Below are positions 1 to 11,684 of a DNA stretch of 64,000 bases, piece by piece (within the stretch, counting starts at the first letter, position 1; every line of letters starts with the position of its first letter). The position numbers and the translations under genes were made by a program. Source of the stretch: Agrostemma githago (lineage: Eukaryota; Streptophyta; Magnoliopsida; Caryophyllales; Caryophyllaceae). The notes under the pieces are model-generated. The model saw only the letters and a program-made list of their open reading frames with translations. It was not told the origin of the DNA and did not search any database. The stretch covers positions 14,436,429 to 14,500,428 of the forward strand of contig OY288247.1 of the NCBI GenBank assembly GCA_958450325.1, read 5' to 3'.

Positions 1-346
1 GCGCGAGTCATTTTACTACCTATGTGTTGCTTGCATTTTATGTAACTCGTACAGGCACAACTCAAACAGGGACGTGCAACCCACGATAGTTCCCCAGCGG
101 AAGCCAACGGCGGCATTTCAAGGGATGAGTCTACATACAGGCGCACCCAGGGCTTATGCGACAAGTCCAATTCCCCACGGAGTTATCGCTCAGGTATGAC
201 TTCTAGCTTACGGCTGGCGAGCCCTTCACGCAAGTCTAATGGACTATAAACGACCCGGCCGGAAGTCCGCCAGGTTTCAATCCTCGATTGGCCTGGTGGA
301 TACTCTGACTTTCGCCCTGTCCAAGCCTCAGTCAGAGTGGGGGCTC
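1..346 (+). mobile_element. 3' internal end of Ogre/Tat-like Ty3 element 1
   Basis: Non-coding tail of a retrotransposon whose body lies left of the window. It ends in a purine-rich polypurine tract (about 333-346, AGAGTGGGGGCTC) directly before the LTR start TGTAGACACCC. The same tail (GTCCAAGCCTCAGTCAGAGTG) is present in inverted orientation next to the LTR at 8004 and, diverged, at 3110-3137, which identifies it as the element's 3' internal end. No coding region is supported here. Confidence 0.75.
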
Positions 347-734
347 TGTAGACACCCGCATTTTGACTGCCAGGTGTCTATGGTAGTTTCCCAAAAAACA
401 CCCGATGATGATCGGACGCTAACATGCTTCTATGCGCTCAGATACGGGCTCAAATCCATTAATCGTTGGCTAACACACTTGCAGAGTACAAATCTCACAA
501 AATCAACCTCAAATCCAGGCCCAGCGGGCCGTTTCCAATCAAACAAGGCTAATTTGGGCCGAAACCGACACCGGAATTAAAACCGACTTGTCACGATTGG
601 GTCAATCCCGGTCAAAGTCGTTTCCGAGACACACCAAACAACCCCTCAAACATCAAAAGCCCAATTCAAACTCAAACTAATCAAATACTCATGGTCACGG
701 GCCAAAGCAAGTGACCCGCGCGACCCAGCTGGGC

Positions 735-840
735 CACTCGATCGAGTGCCTCACCCACTCGATCGAGTGGGCCCTTATTCAAGCCCGACGGCTGGCGTAA
801 CGGGCCACTCGACCGAGTTAGCCACTTACTCGGTCAAGTA
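735..840. repeat. Palindrome cluster 1 (core TCGRYCGA) in LTR
   Basis: Contains CACTCGATCGAGTG at 735-748, the perfect 16-bp palindrome CCACTCGATCGAGTGG at 755-770, ACTCGACCGAGT at 807-818 and an imperfect copy at about 826-839. They sit 30-130 bp upstream of the LTR TATA box, where cis-regulatory elements of a retroelement promoter are expected. Confidence 0.85.
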
Positions 841-867
841 ACCCTAAACCGAAGCCCTAGCTTTTCC

Positions 868-875
868 TATATAAG
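868..875 (+). promoter_or_regulatory. TATA box of LTR promoter
   Basis: TATATAAG about 520 bp into the LTR, downstream of the palindrome cluster. Equivalent TATA boxes are found in the other LTR copies. Confidence 0.6.
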
Positions 876-1993
876 GAACCCCCATGCACACATCTTCAAC
901 ATCTCCTTTACACATCTTTACACCCCAACATTCAACTTTACCACAACTTTACAACCCTAATCACAACTTTTACAACCCAAGCAAACCCTAAGCAAACATC
1001 CTAGCAAACCCTAAACTAGTTTTAGGAATCACACCCCAAGCCACCATAACTTAACCTCCATAAACCTCGAAGACTCTAGTGTTAAAGCCACGGTTACGAG
1101 CTCTAATCCGAGACAAGAACATGTAGGTTGAGGGTGTCAAAACCCCGCTTCTTCTCTTTTCTTCCTCCTTCTCGCGTCATGTTGTCTTCTTATGGGTCGC
1201 GTTTTCTTTATTTTATTTCTATCGTTATTATCGCATCATTAATATCGATAGTATAATACTAGTATCAAAACATTAAAACACCTATCAATTTGTGTCGAGT
1301 ATGAGTGATATTGGAATAAGGAAATCCGAATATACAAGTGTACTGCACACGCGTTGACGGTCGCTTGTTCCGATATCCCGATTACTCGATTATTGAGATA
1401 GGTCAATTTCAACAATAATTTTCATATCGTTTGTATTATTATTGTTATTCGCCTTTCACATCGATTTTCAAAAATAAGCATTATATTTCAATAAGGGTCG
1501 AAACCCGTTGACACGGATCCGACATCACCATCCCTAGGGATTTATTCCGATGTCGGAGAAGTCGAGGGAATCAAGTTCTTTTTTTTATTTATTCAAATAA
1601 AGCGTCGATTTCAGATTCGATACTAATCTCATAATTGGATATCGAATCTAGTAATCAAGTCATATGAATTAATTAATGCGATTTGTTCATATCGCAATAA
1701 TTAATTCAAAACGGCTAAAATCAATTTATTTATTTTCTATTTCACTCTAATATTCCATATCAATTCAAATAATCGAATGTGGGATACAACGAGTATTCAA
1801 AGTTAGAGTCGAGTATAAATTCAACAATATTTATACTCGGTCCAACAAAATTTGCGATTTATAAAAAACCAAGTCGAGCGTAAATTGTGCAATATTTATG
1901 TCCGATTCGGTAAAATCGTTGAATTATCAAAAATCAAAAGCAATTTCAAAATCAACATCAAAATTTCAAACGAATTACAATTCGTACAGGGCG

Positions 1994-2215
1994 CACTCGA
2001 CCGAGTGCCTAGCCCACTCGGTCGAGTGGCGCCCCAAAAATCGGATCAGAATGTCTGTCACGACACCCACTCGGTCGAGTCTCACAGTGACTCGGTCGAG
2101 TGGCCATGTACTCGACCGAGTTAGTCAATAACTCGGCCGAGTATGGTCTAAAACGCGGAACAGAAACCTCTTTTCGGGATCTACTCGATCGAGTCTATCG
2201 ACCACTCGATCGAGT
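1994..2215. repeat. Palindrome cluster 2 (ACTCGRYCGAGT) in LTR
   Basis: Eight copies of ACTCG-RY-CGAGT within 222 bp: 1994-2007, 2015-2028, 2069-2080, 2090-2101, 2110-2121, 2131-2142, 2183-2194 and 2204-2215. The two central bases vary (AC, GT, GC, AT) while the arms stay fixed. Most related LTRs in the window carry only one or a few such sites, so the cluster is amplified in this copy. Confidence 0.85.
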
Positions 2216-3017
2216 AACCTCATAACGATTAACACAATAAATCGTACATTATTCTATTTTCAAAACCCGATAGTATTTCACGACTCAGGTCAACACGTGC
2301 ATAATTAATCACGTGTATACTATCTTTCCAAACCATGCATCATCTTGTACATCATTCAATTCAATTCAATTCATTATTTGCACAAACCGTTAATATCGAC
2401 TTACCGTTACTAACCGTTTGCTTGTTTCTTTTGTCAATTTAATTCTTGTTCGTTTATTGTACTAAATGAACCCGCATGCTAAATTCCACTTTGACGTAGA
2501 ATTAATTGCATTAAATCGACTTAGAAACCCTTTTTAATTCAGTTCACATGTTTAGGGAAAATATTCTTTGCATATCATTTTTCCCGTTTAACTAGCGCGC
2601 GTATTGTAAGTCATTCGAATTCTTAGTAGAGGTCGCTAATGTGCGGGCGGGGTTGGGTGTCCTTTGTGGGCTTCCCAACACGTACCCTCACCCCTTACTC
2701 AGAACCTCGGTTTCCGGATGCCCGAAACCGTTGGCGCACGAGAGTCATTCAATACACAATATCCGATAATGTCGGTATTGGTATCAAATGCAAAGGGACG
2801 AGCCCAATAAACTCTGACATCGAAAATGGGCCGTATTTTGTATACGGACCACTACGACATAGAGTGGGCTCGAATGGTTCCGAATAACCACAAAATTCGG
2901 TGGCGACTCCACATAGACCAAAATTTCAATTCGATCCGTTTCATATGGAGATTCATTCGCCTACCCAAACCCGCGCGTGGCCGCGTCGGGGTGGACCTAT
3001 GTCATGTCCACAAATAC

Positions 3018-3137
3018 GTAATCCAACGGACTCAAAATGACCCGACCGGACAGCCACCAGGTCGTAATCCTCGATTGACCTAGGCGGCTATACTTTGAAT
3101 TTCGCCTTGTCCAAGCCTCAGTCAAAGTGGAGGCTTC
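3018..3137 (+). mobile_element. 3' internal remnant of a second Ogre/Tat-like element
   Basis: Diverged homologue of 230-346: the same order of short blocks (GACCCGACCGGA, CAGGTCGTAATCCTCGATTG, CCAAGCCTCAGTCAAAGTGGAGGCTTC) leading into another TGTAGACACCC. Element 1 therefore inserted about 125 bp upstream of this element's 3' LTR. Confidence 0.65.
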
Positions 3138-5261
3138 TGTAGACACCCAGTTTTTTACCTGGTGGCTGCAGAGGTGCCTAACAAACACCCGATGACGATC
3201 GGACTACAACGTGACGCAAAATTACGATGTTTTAGATAATTTTTGTATAGAACGAATCAAATAATTAGTCGGAAAAATTAATTCAACATCAAGGCAGCCT
3301 TAGTCGTGTCATTACGGTCGCGTTGACGCTAATTAGAGTCAATTCTGACACCGGGACCCCGAATTAGTCCCGAAATATGCAAACTCATACCTGAGTCAAC
3401 GCGTCGGGCCGAGCAAACCTCGAGACACGCGCCCGAGGTCCACCCGACGCTCGACGCGCTAGGGTTAAGCGGGAACTCTTAATCCCCAAGCAATAAAAAG
3501 ATACGCATCTTCTCCGTTTTGGAAAGTTCTTCAAAAATCCAGGCGCCTCACACTAGGCGTCTCAATTCTCATGCGCAAGACCCCAGGCGACTGAGTTTTG
3601 GTGCACCGGAACTCAGGCGTCCTAAAGGTCGATTTGAACTACACGTACAACTATAAATACTCCCCCACTTCATTCATTTCAACACACCTCAACGAATTCG
3701 TGAACTACTTCTCTCACAATTCGCTCTCCCTCTCTTCTTCTCTAACTTAGGTTGCACTCCGACTCTAAGTACGATCCACTCGATCGTTGTTCCAATAAGT
3801 GAATCGATGCTACTCCTCACCTCGAGCACCCCACTCGAAGTCTCGAACCGAGGAGCACCCGCGCTCGACAAGCCATCCCCGGGTATAACAGCGAAGCTCT
3901 GCCGGATTCACCACAGAATCGGCTATAGTAGCGAAGCTCTGCCGAATTCACCACAGAACAAGCTAAGAGGATCCGCCTTGAAGTTGAAACGTCACTAGGT
4001 TGTCATCTAAACAAAACTTTACATTTCTGCACTTTCATTATGCACTTTGATAATGTCAAATAAGGACAACAGGTCCTTGACACGTCCTAAAACACGTAAC
4101 GTCCTCAACTTCAACCATAAGCACTAAAACACCTTAACTAAACCCGAGTAATTCTGAGATCTGTTCTCAACCATCTACGCATCGTGTCTCGTTTAGTGTA
4201 CACTCCGAGGGTGCTACTCCTCACTATGTGAGTTACTTACGTTTCGCATTTACAGCTTTCGTTTGATATACTGCTTTTATGACCTTATAATCGCATGCTA
4301 AATCACCTAACACGGAATTCAAAACGTAAATAAACTAAAACTGAACAAAGTGATGGTCGGGTTCCGTATTAATCCCGGTGCTCACCGTGCGCGGTTCAAT
4401 GCATCCCTATTAATACCGAGCCGACGCATCTTAAGCAGAATACCAGATAAGGTATACCATGAGAATGACTAATATCCGTATTATCGCATTAAATATGATT
4501 TGCAAGTACGTAATATCTAATATTCTCTACTCTCCTACGTGCATCTTTTCATGGCATGCTTGTCACGTGAAATCGCATGCAAAGAATGTAAACACAACTA
4601 CTTCGACGACAAAAGCTTACTTGTTCTTAAACAACCGACATAGCAAAGGCATAGAGTTAAAACAACGGATGTTTTCATACTTCCGCCACAATTAAGGAAC
4701 AAAGTTATCAGTCCACCGATTGAGAGGCCGCTATGTGCGGGCGGGATTGGGTGTCGATGTCTAGCGGAAGTTGGCTTCCCAATACGTACCCTCACCCCTT
4801 ACTCAGAATCGACGGTTTCCGGATGTCCGAAACCATTGGCAATGAGAGTCATTCCAAGCATGGAGTGCTTAAGGGTACAAGTCTTTATCTTTAGGTCTCG
4901 TGCCACTCAACTTTGAGTAAGCTAAGGATCAAAGTTGACTTGAACAGTTTTTGAGTCCCCATAATTGACTCGGTGGCGACTCCACAAATAGGCAACGAAT
5001 TCGGTTCACTAAAAAGGTCGTCTTACCAAACATATCGCCCTTTAAACATTTACAACCACGTCTCGATCGATTCTAACGGAAACACGGGTGCTCGCATCCG
5101 TCTAGTACTATCCAAATCGTCATCTAAATTGAGGTCTGACACATCGCCCCGAACGCAAGATCGGACCGGCCCCCGACCAGGAGGGGGCCGCGTGGGTGGC
5201 CGCCACGATAACCAGGAGGTCCTGCGTGTGGGGCGCCGGGCGGTGCGGACGGGCGTCCACA
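3138..5261 (+). repeat. 3' LTR of Ogre/Tat-like element 2 (diverged)
   Basis: Begins TGTAGACACCC after a polypurine tract and carries the family block GTGCGGGCGGGATTGGGTGT (about 4737) with CCCAATACGTACCCTCACCCC, and GGTGGCGACTCCAC at 4971-4984. It ends near GGGCGTCCACA; the exact end (5261 or 5263) is uncertain. It is shorter and clearly more diverged than the other LTRs, so it belongs to another subfamily or is older. A TATAAATA box is at 3652-3659. Confidence 0.65.
3652..3659 (+). promoter_or_regulatory. TATA box of LTR 2
   Basis: TATAAATA about 515 bp into the LTR, the same relative position as in the LTR at 347. Confidence 0.5.
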
Positions 5262-5593
5262 CAAGTCACCACAAAATCCGGAGTAGTATTCACCACGGAA
5301 ACTCTACGAAGTCTGATCCTAATAAAATATTATAGATTTAAATTAATATCAATCCTAATGTAATTAAGTTATAAATGAAAGTGACACCGACTTAATTAAA
5401 TTATAAACTGAGACCGACCCATTATTATAATGACTGTCAGACGAGCCACTTCCCGACTCCTTGTTCTCGACCCACTACCTCGTAATAGTATACGACGACA
5501 ACAAAAGAATATAACTAAACAATACTCAACAAAATAATTATAACATGTACTACCCAGTAACACTTCTAACTAAACTATACACAACCAGAATAC
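5262..5593. other. Unassigned AT-rich sequence
   Basis: No coding potential or recognisable repeat family. It is the left target flank of the element at 5599 and would be continuous with 15298-15997 before that insertion. Confidence 0.4.
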
Positions 5594-5598
5594 GTACC

Positions 5599-8003
5599 TG
5601 TGGACATGACATAGGTCCACCCCGACGCGGCGAAGCGCGGGTTTTGGGGAGGCGATAGAATTTCATATGAGATGGATCGAATAGAATTTTAAATCGAAGT
5701 AGGAGTCGCCACCGAATTTTATGGTTATTCGGAACCATTCGAACCCACTCTATGTCGTAGTGGGCCATACTTAGAGCCTGGCCCATTTCCGATGTCAGAG
5801 TTTATCGGGTTCGTCCCTTTGCAGTTCGATACCGATGCCGACTTGCGCGGTTAATCGTATATTGAATGACTCTCGTTGCCAATGGTTTCGGACATCCGGA
5901 AACCACGGTTCTGAGTAAGGGGTGAGGGTACGTGTTGGGAAGTTCAGTGAGAACACCCAACCCCGCCCGCACTTAGCGGCCTTTACTAAGATATCGTTCG
6001 GTTTTGTGTACACGCGTTAGTTCGACGATGAAATGATATGCAGAGATTATTTTCCTAAGACATGTGAGGAAAAATAAATAAATGGGTTGCTAAGTCGTTT
6101 AATGCATGTTAAACTAATAACGTCAAAGTTATTTTAGCATGTGAAGTTCGTTTTAGTCTAATAAAACGATAAAAAGAATATGAGAGAATAATTTGCTACA
6201 AACACGAGAAAACGGGTTAGTAACGATGAATAATGATACAAGAAATAAATATATGAAATCGAGAAAATAAGAATTAATCGAAATCTGAAAAATATAGTTT
6301 AAAACGTTGTTTTGTATAAAAAACGATGTTCGAGAAAGAATAAAAAAAGAACGAAAAAGACGTGTTTGGGCCGAGAGCCGCGCGACTCGCCCGAGACTCA
6401 TGCGGGTCGCGTGGCGGCCTGATTTCGACAACGGTTTTCGGAAAATTTTGATTAAATTGCGTACGAATATCGCATAACTCGTACTCGACTTAATATTCTC
6501 GATATTCGTTATATTCGATAGTTGATTATCAAATATTTAGAATAGTTTTGGAAAAGATGTAAATTTAGAAATCGTTTCGTAAAATAATAAAACTAAACGA
6601 ACGAAAAACTAAAAAAGAACCGGGTCACAGACTCGTGAGCGAGTCACCTGGACCGGGCGCGACTCGCGTACGGGTCTGATTTTTTATTTTTTTTGTTCGA
6701 AAATCGTTAATCGCGTACAAGCATGATTTAATTTATACTCGGTCTATATTTTCGATATTCGTCGTATTCGATATTCGATTATGAAATCGATATCGAATAT
6801 TTGGAATGACTTTAGAAAAGGTTTTGAAAAAGTTTGTTTTTGAACGAAAAATAAGAAAAAGGAATTTTGAACGAAAAGTTTGAAAAAAGGATTTTGAAAG
6901 AACAAAAATAAAATGAAATCGTCGAAATCTTAATATAATTCTTTTCGATACGATATTCGATTATATAGAATCGATATCATATTTTAAGAATATTTGATAT
7001 ATGAAAATAGTTTTAATAATATCGATATTAGCAAAAATAAAAAAGACCGACGAGACCCATAAAAACGAGAGGAAGAGGAGAGAAAAGAGAAGAGTCGGGT
7101 TTGATTTACACCCTCAACCTACATGCTTTGTGTTCTCGGTATAAGGCTCGTCGGACGGTGGCTTAGGCACGGGAGCGTCGAGATGATGCGGGTGAGTTAA
7201 GGTGTCGGTTTTTTGGAGGTTTGGGACGCCGGGTTTGGACGTGCGGTCAAGGCTCCGAGGCTTCGGGAAAAGTGTCGGGATTTGCTAACTATCGGATTTG
7301 TATATGAATCGTGTGTGGAGGCTGTTTTTTCGGTGTGACGGGTGTAAAAACCGTGTGTATTGGCTGGAAAAGCGAGGTAATTGATGTCTCTTTTGTGTTG
7401 GACGGGAGGTCCTATTTATAGGGAGTTTCCGACCTTGGTTTAGGAGAGTTTGAATACCGCTTAGGATAGGAAACGTAGGAGTTTGAGGGAAATAAGAATT
7501 CCGCTTTTTTGGCCAAGAAGAAAGGGATTTCGGCTGTCTTGAGGAGTGTTTTGGCCGAGTGTTTTACACTCGGTCGAGTGTTTGAATCGGTTCTCGGATA
7601 GGATTCCTACTTGAGATCGAATTCTACCTTAAACGGAATTGTTTATTATTTTGTATGGCTGATTATTGTAGTATTTGAGTTTAAACCGGATTGGTAGGGT
7701 GACACGGCAGATTTTATGCCTCGAAAAATATCTTTGACCGGGTTTTGACTCGGTCGCTAAAAGACGGTTTTACCCCTGGTGTCGGTTTCGACCCAAATTA
7801 GTGTTATTTGACTCGAAACGACCCACTGGGCCTGAATTTGAGGTTGGTTTTATGAAATTTGTACTCCTTAAAAAGTCTAAACCAAATGTCCATGTTTACA
7901 AGCCCATATCCGAGTCTATCAAAGCACGTTTACGTCCTATCATCATCGGGTGTTTGGCGGGAACTACTATAGACACCAAGCGGTCAAAATGTGGGTGTCT
8001 ACA
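5599..8003 (-). repeat. 3' LTR of the gag-only element
   Basis: On the plus strand it runs TGTGGACATG...GTGTCTACA, so on the element's strand it is TGTAGACACCC...GTCCACA. Length 2405 bp, near-identical to 12891-15297. On the minus strand a TATAAATAGG box is at 7411-7420, and one ACTCGGTCGAGT palindrome is at 7568-7579. Confidence 0.9.
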
Positions 8004-8014
8004 GAGCCCCCACT
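8004..8014 (-). promoter_or_regulatory. Polypurine tract of the gag-only element
   Basis: On the element's strand the sequence is AGTGGGGGCTC directly abutting the 3' LTR. It is the expected plus-strand primer and is the same tract as at 333-346. Confidence 0.7.
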
Positions 8015-8177
8015 CTGACTGAGGCTTGGACAAGGCAAAAGTCAGAGTAGCTACCAGGTCAATCAAGGATTAAAACCTGGCAGACTTCCGATCGGGTCGT
8101 TTAGGGTCCATTAGACCTGCGTGAAGGGCTCGCCAGCCATAGAATAGAAATCATACCTGGGTTGACGTTGATAATGT

Positions 8178-8298
8178 CGCGGGAGCTTGCCTAGGAAGCT
8201 ATGGGTATACCTGTTTGCAGATATATCCTGTTTTAGAATTGCGCGGGAGCTTGCCTTGGAAGCTATGGGCATATCTGTTTGCAGATATATCCTGAAAG
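8178..8298. repeat. Direct tandem duplication, about 60 bp x 2
   Basis: GCGGGAGCTTGCC-T-GGAAGCTATGGG followed by a variable stretch and CTGTTTGCAGATATATCCTG occurs at about 8178-8232 and again at about 8242-8295, inside the non-coding 3' half of the gag-only element. Confidence 0.7.
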
Positions 8299-9494
8299 AA
8301 GTTGCTTGAGCTTTTCCACTGGGGAACTTAGAATTTCTGGGAGTCATGGGTGTACCTGTATGCTGACATAATTTGTATGTAACATTTAGGTGAAACACTG
8401 ACTCATGCTGGGGAAGAAATGATTTTTGATTGATTTTTTGGAAAGAAAATGATTTTTTTTTTGGGAAATTAGAATGCTTGGGATGACTTGATTCCTAATC
8501 CGATTCTGACACGGACTCCTAAAGTCTCTGGTTAGGCCTGTATGCCTAGATGAAGTGTGATAAAAATTCCTATTCCCGTGGTGACTAGGAAAAGGATTTT
8601 CTCAAATGGCTAAGTTTTGCAAAAAATGAGAATTTGAAGAGAGGGATATACCGACAGACTCGACTCTGGACGCGAGAGGACGAGTTGACAGACACGACTT
8701 TGACTCTCTAAGGGTTAGACCGTGACTCGGTAGGGGGTAGGCCACCTAAGATGACAATACTCTTAAGTTGCGCTATTCCGTAGCCTAGGCGAGTGGCAAC
8801 ACAGTCGAACATCAAAATGGGAACGATCTGCTATAGGGGAATTGCAGTAGTCTGTAATGAGACTGTTTTAGCAGTAACAATGCTGTAGTCTAGTGCTCCT
8901 TTTGAATTTTTGGTTTTTGGGACATTTCCAAAGTGGGTATTGCTCCGAGTCCTGACAGATTCTCGTCTTTGACTGAGCCGAGTACTAGGACACACTATAG
9001 AAAGGAGGCTAGATCTTTATTCTTTGAATTTATCTGGATTTTGTGAGTGGATGGAGAACTTCTGCCTAGGAGAAGCCCCCAGGATGACAAAGCTAGCTGC
9101 TGAGAACATGATGGTGTCGTGACCGGAATGATGGCGCTTTTTTTGAATTTGTGTCAGTGTGGGTGGTTGTGCCTCTGTTGAAAGGTTGCCTACGTATTCA
9201 CGTGTTAGTGAAATCAAACCAAGCCGTAGTTCAGTGATGTGAAAGATATATAATGGTGCCTAGTTTACTAGGGCTTTGTGTGTAACTAGCCACAGCGATG
9301 GTGTAGGCTAGGTGCATTCCCAGTGATGTCTTGATCAAAGGGCTAGAATAGTTAGGATGTTGATCCTGTGACTGTGAGCATTCTCCGGGGTAGCCCCCAG
9401 AGGTGGTGTGAACTATTTGGGCATGTTCTATGCCGACTGCAAGTTGAATTCCTGTGTTTGGGGCTGGTAACTGGTTTGAATGAGAAGAATTGGG

Positions 9495-9775
9495 ATGGGA
9501 TTTTAACGAGTTCTGCTCTCGGGGATTTTAACGAGTTCTGCTCTCGGGGATTTGATGAGTTTTGCTCTCGGGGATTTTAACGATTTTTGCTCTCGGGGAT
9601 TTTAATGAGTTTTGCTCTCGGGGATTTGATGAGTTTTGCTCTCGGGGATTTTAACGAGTTTTGCTCTCGGGGATTTTAACGAGTTCTGCTCTCGGGGATT
9701 TGATGAGTTTTGCTCTCGGGGATTTTAATGAGTTTTGCTCTCGGGGATTTTAATGAGTTTTGCTCTCGGATTTGC
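9495..9775. repeat. 24-25-bp minisatellite, 11 copies
   Basis: Unit GGGGATTTTAACGAGTTCTGCTCTC, 25 bp, alternating with a 24-bp variant containing TTTGATGAGTTTTG. Eleven GCTCTCGG blocks are countable. It lies between gag and the 3' LTR of the gag-only element, where an autonomous element would carry pol. No convincing protein is encoded across it. Confidence 0.9.
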
Positions 9776-10194
9776 ATATGGTGATTGAGATTTCTGTTGT
9801 GTAAAGGGGAAGTCGAGTAGAATGGCTCGAGCTTCGATTGGGCAGGTTTGATAATGCGGGATCTGATTTCCATGTCTGGCCCTAAAGGTTAGGGTGTATC
9901 CTATGGAGCTTGAATCCTCAAAATTCTGGGTTGTCTCTAGCCTAGGTCTCGAGAAGGTCTTGAGGGTTGTAATGTGGGAAGGTTAAATGTGGTGTTAGCT
10001 GACCAGCTTGACTGTCTCTCCCCTATTGGATGGTATGGGTATTGATAATTTTTGAATTGACCGTTTCACGGTCATGGGTTTTTGAATTTTTTGGGTTGAC
10101 CTCTTAGCCCCGGTCATGGGATTCTTTATTTGAGTTGACCGTGTCTGGTCGAGAGATGTTGATAATTCTTTTTTGATCATGGCCAGCTTTTTTG

Positions 10195-10256
10195 TTTTAG
10201 CCTTTTGCTTTTTTTTTTTGGACTTTTGATTTTTTTTGTCCAGCTTTTTTTTTTTC
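10195..10256. repeat. T-rich homopolymer tracts
   Basis: Several runs of 8-12 T separated by short CTTTTGG/CCAG spacers, downstream (element sense) of gag. Confidence 0.6.
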
Positions 10257-10719
10257 GGTCAGACTAACACCTAAGGTGGGGTTTGGTTAGTCTTATTGGA
10301 AGGGTGTTTATTGTGGGAAGTGGGCTTGCCTCCCGTCTTGAACCCAAACTGGAAGGCTACCCAGATTTGTCATAGGATTCGATATGCTCCTGCTACGGGT
10401 AGTTATGTGGCTTTCTATACCAGACATGGAATAGGTAAAAGGAAAACACGGGCTCGGTTTCCTGCAGTCATTATAGATGTGCCTATAATAGTCACGTGCG
10501 TGTGCTCACAGTGTATGATGGTGTTCATCATGTTCTCGGAAACACGTAAGGAATGTATGTATGAGAAATAGAAAAGCTGATTTTATTGAAATGTGAAAAG
10601 AGGACAAAATACCGCTGACTCTGACTCTGACTTTGACTTTGAAATTGAAAGAAATAGTACATCCTAGACTCGGACTCAGACTCGGACTTGAACCAAATCT
10701 AGACTCTTGGATGAGGTTG

Positions 10720-11532
10720 TCAGCAGTCTTCGGCTTCTAAGGACTCAAGTGGATGTCCAGTATGGCCTTCGGTAGAAGCTTCACCCAGATCTTCATTATG
10801 TCGAAGATCGTCCTCAATCCTGATGCCCATTTCGGTAAGCACCGCAAAGTTTGAAATGTTGGCATACCTAAGATGGACGCGGTAGGGAGGTAGGAGGTTG
10901 TTGATGAATGTCTCCACTAGTGTCTTCTCGTTGGGCTTGTCTACCAACTTAACACTTTCGGCCCTCCACCTTTGAAGGTACTTGGTGAAACCTTCCTTGG
11001 GCTCTTGGGCCATGACCTCCAGGGTGCGCATTGTGGTCTGGATCTCGGTATTATCTGCATAATTCCGAGCGAACTCTGTAGCGACGTCGTCCCAAGTCTT
11101 GTACTTCTTGGAATCGAGCCTGTAATACCAGGCTTTTGGATGCTTCTCAAGGGAAGAAGCAAAGAGATGCTTGAACATGGATGACTTAACTCCCTTAAGG
11201 GCCATGAATTCTTTGAAAGCCCGGATATGGTGAACCGGGTCTTCAGTACCCTCGAACATTGGCAGACCCGTCAGATTGAGATTGGCGGGTAGTTCATCGG
11301 TCAGTGGGGTGTAGGTCCGAGCATTCTCCGTATGGATGGAGCTTTGGGTTGTCAAATGGACCTGTTCCTGCAGTTTGTGGACTGCGCTGGCCAATTCAGC
11401 TAAAGGCCCAGTAGTATCGGCACTGCCGCTAAGGGTTCCTTGTTCTACGGCACTTACCCGGGTGAGGATGGCGATCTGGTCTTCCCGCATCTTCCTCAAT
11501 TGGTCTTGGATTTGGGCCAACGAGGTGGTCAA
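10720..11532 (-). CDS. Retrotransposon gag protein (capsid), Ogre/Tat type
   Basis: A 270-residue frame. The N-terminal 60 residues (KMREDQIAILTRVSAVEQG onward) look coiled-coil-like. The centre, about residues 80-230, is a Retrotrans_gag-type domain: the signature FEGTEDPVHHIRAFKEFMAL near residue 95, an AWYYRL stretch, then TWDDVATEFARNYAD and a KYLQRWRAESVKL helix. Capsid proteins of this family assemble the particle that packages the element RNA. The frame stops after SLEAEDC without a CCHC zinc knuckle and without protease, so it is shorter than a full Ty3 gag. It is the only protein of its element. The start at 11532 is the first ATG of the open frame, about 1.35 kb downstream of the 5' LTR. 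Confidence 0.8.
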   Translation of the reverse strand: MTTSLAQIQDQLRKMREDQIAILTRVSAVEQGTLSGSADTTGPLAELASAVHKLQEQVHLTTQSSIHTENARTYTPLTDELPANLNLTGLPMFEGTEDPVHHIRAFKEFMALKGVKSSMFKHLFASSLEKHPKAWYYRLDSKKYKTWDDVATEFARNYADNTEIQTTMRTLEVMAQEPKEGFTKYLQRWRAESVKLVDKPNEKTLVETFINNLLPPYRVHLRYANISNFAVLTEMGIRIEDDLRHNEDLGEASTEGHTGHPLESLEAEDC

Positions 11533-11684
11533 CTCATCTATGGCTTTTTATGTCATGGCTCGAGTGTGGGGTGACCTGTCTGTAAGGGCACCGCGTAATC
11601 AGTAAATTTGCTTCGGAACTCGAATACACCAAGGCATAGGAAATAGCGTGGGTGGAGAGACGACTCCAGTTCGACTCGGGTTAG

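Larger units (their letters stand above)
347..3012 (+). repeat. 3' LTR of Ogre/Tat-like element 1
   Basis: Starts TGTAGACACCC after a polypurine tract and ends GTCATGTCCACA, the same ends as the four other LTR copies of this family in the window. Length about 2.67 kb. Its second half carries the family block GTGCGGGCGGGGTTGGGTGT followed by CTTCCCAACACGTACCCTCA (about 2640-2690), and a box GTAGGTTGAGGGTGTC near 1124. The 5' LTR is outside the window, so the TSD (candidate AATAC at 3013-3017) cannot be confirmed. No host gene lies in it. Confidence 0.85.

Noticed and set aside
6153..6431. 92-codon frame repeated in two places (6153 and 13445)
   Set aside because: It is repeated only because both copies are the two LTRs of one element; AT-rich non-coding LTR sequence.
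5599..8003. Treating 5599-8003 as a solo LTR
   Set aside because: Its flanks do not match each other (GTACC versus GAGCC), whereas GTACC matches the far side of 12891-15297, so it is one LTR of a complete element.
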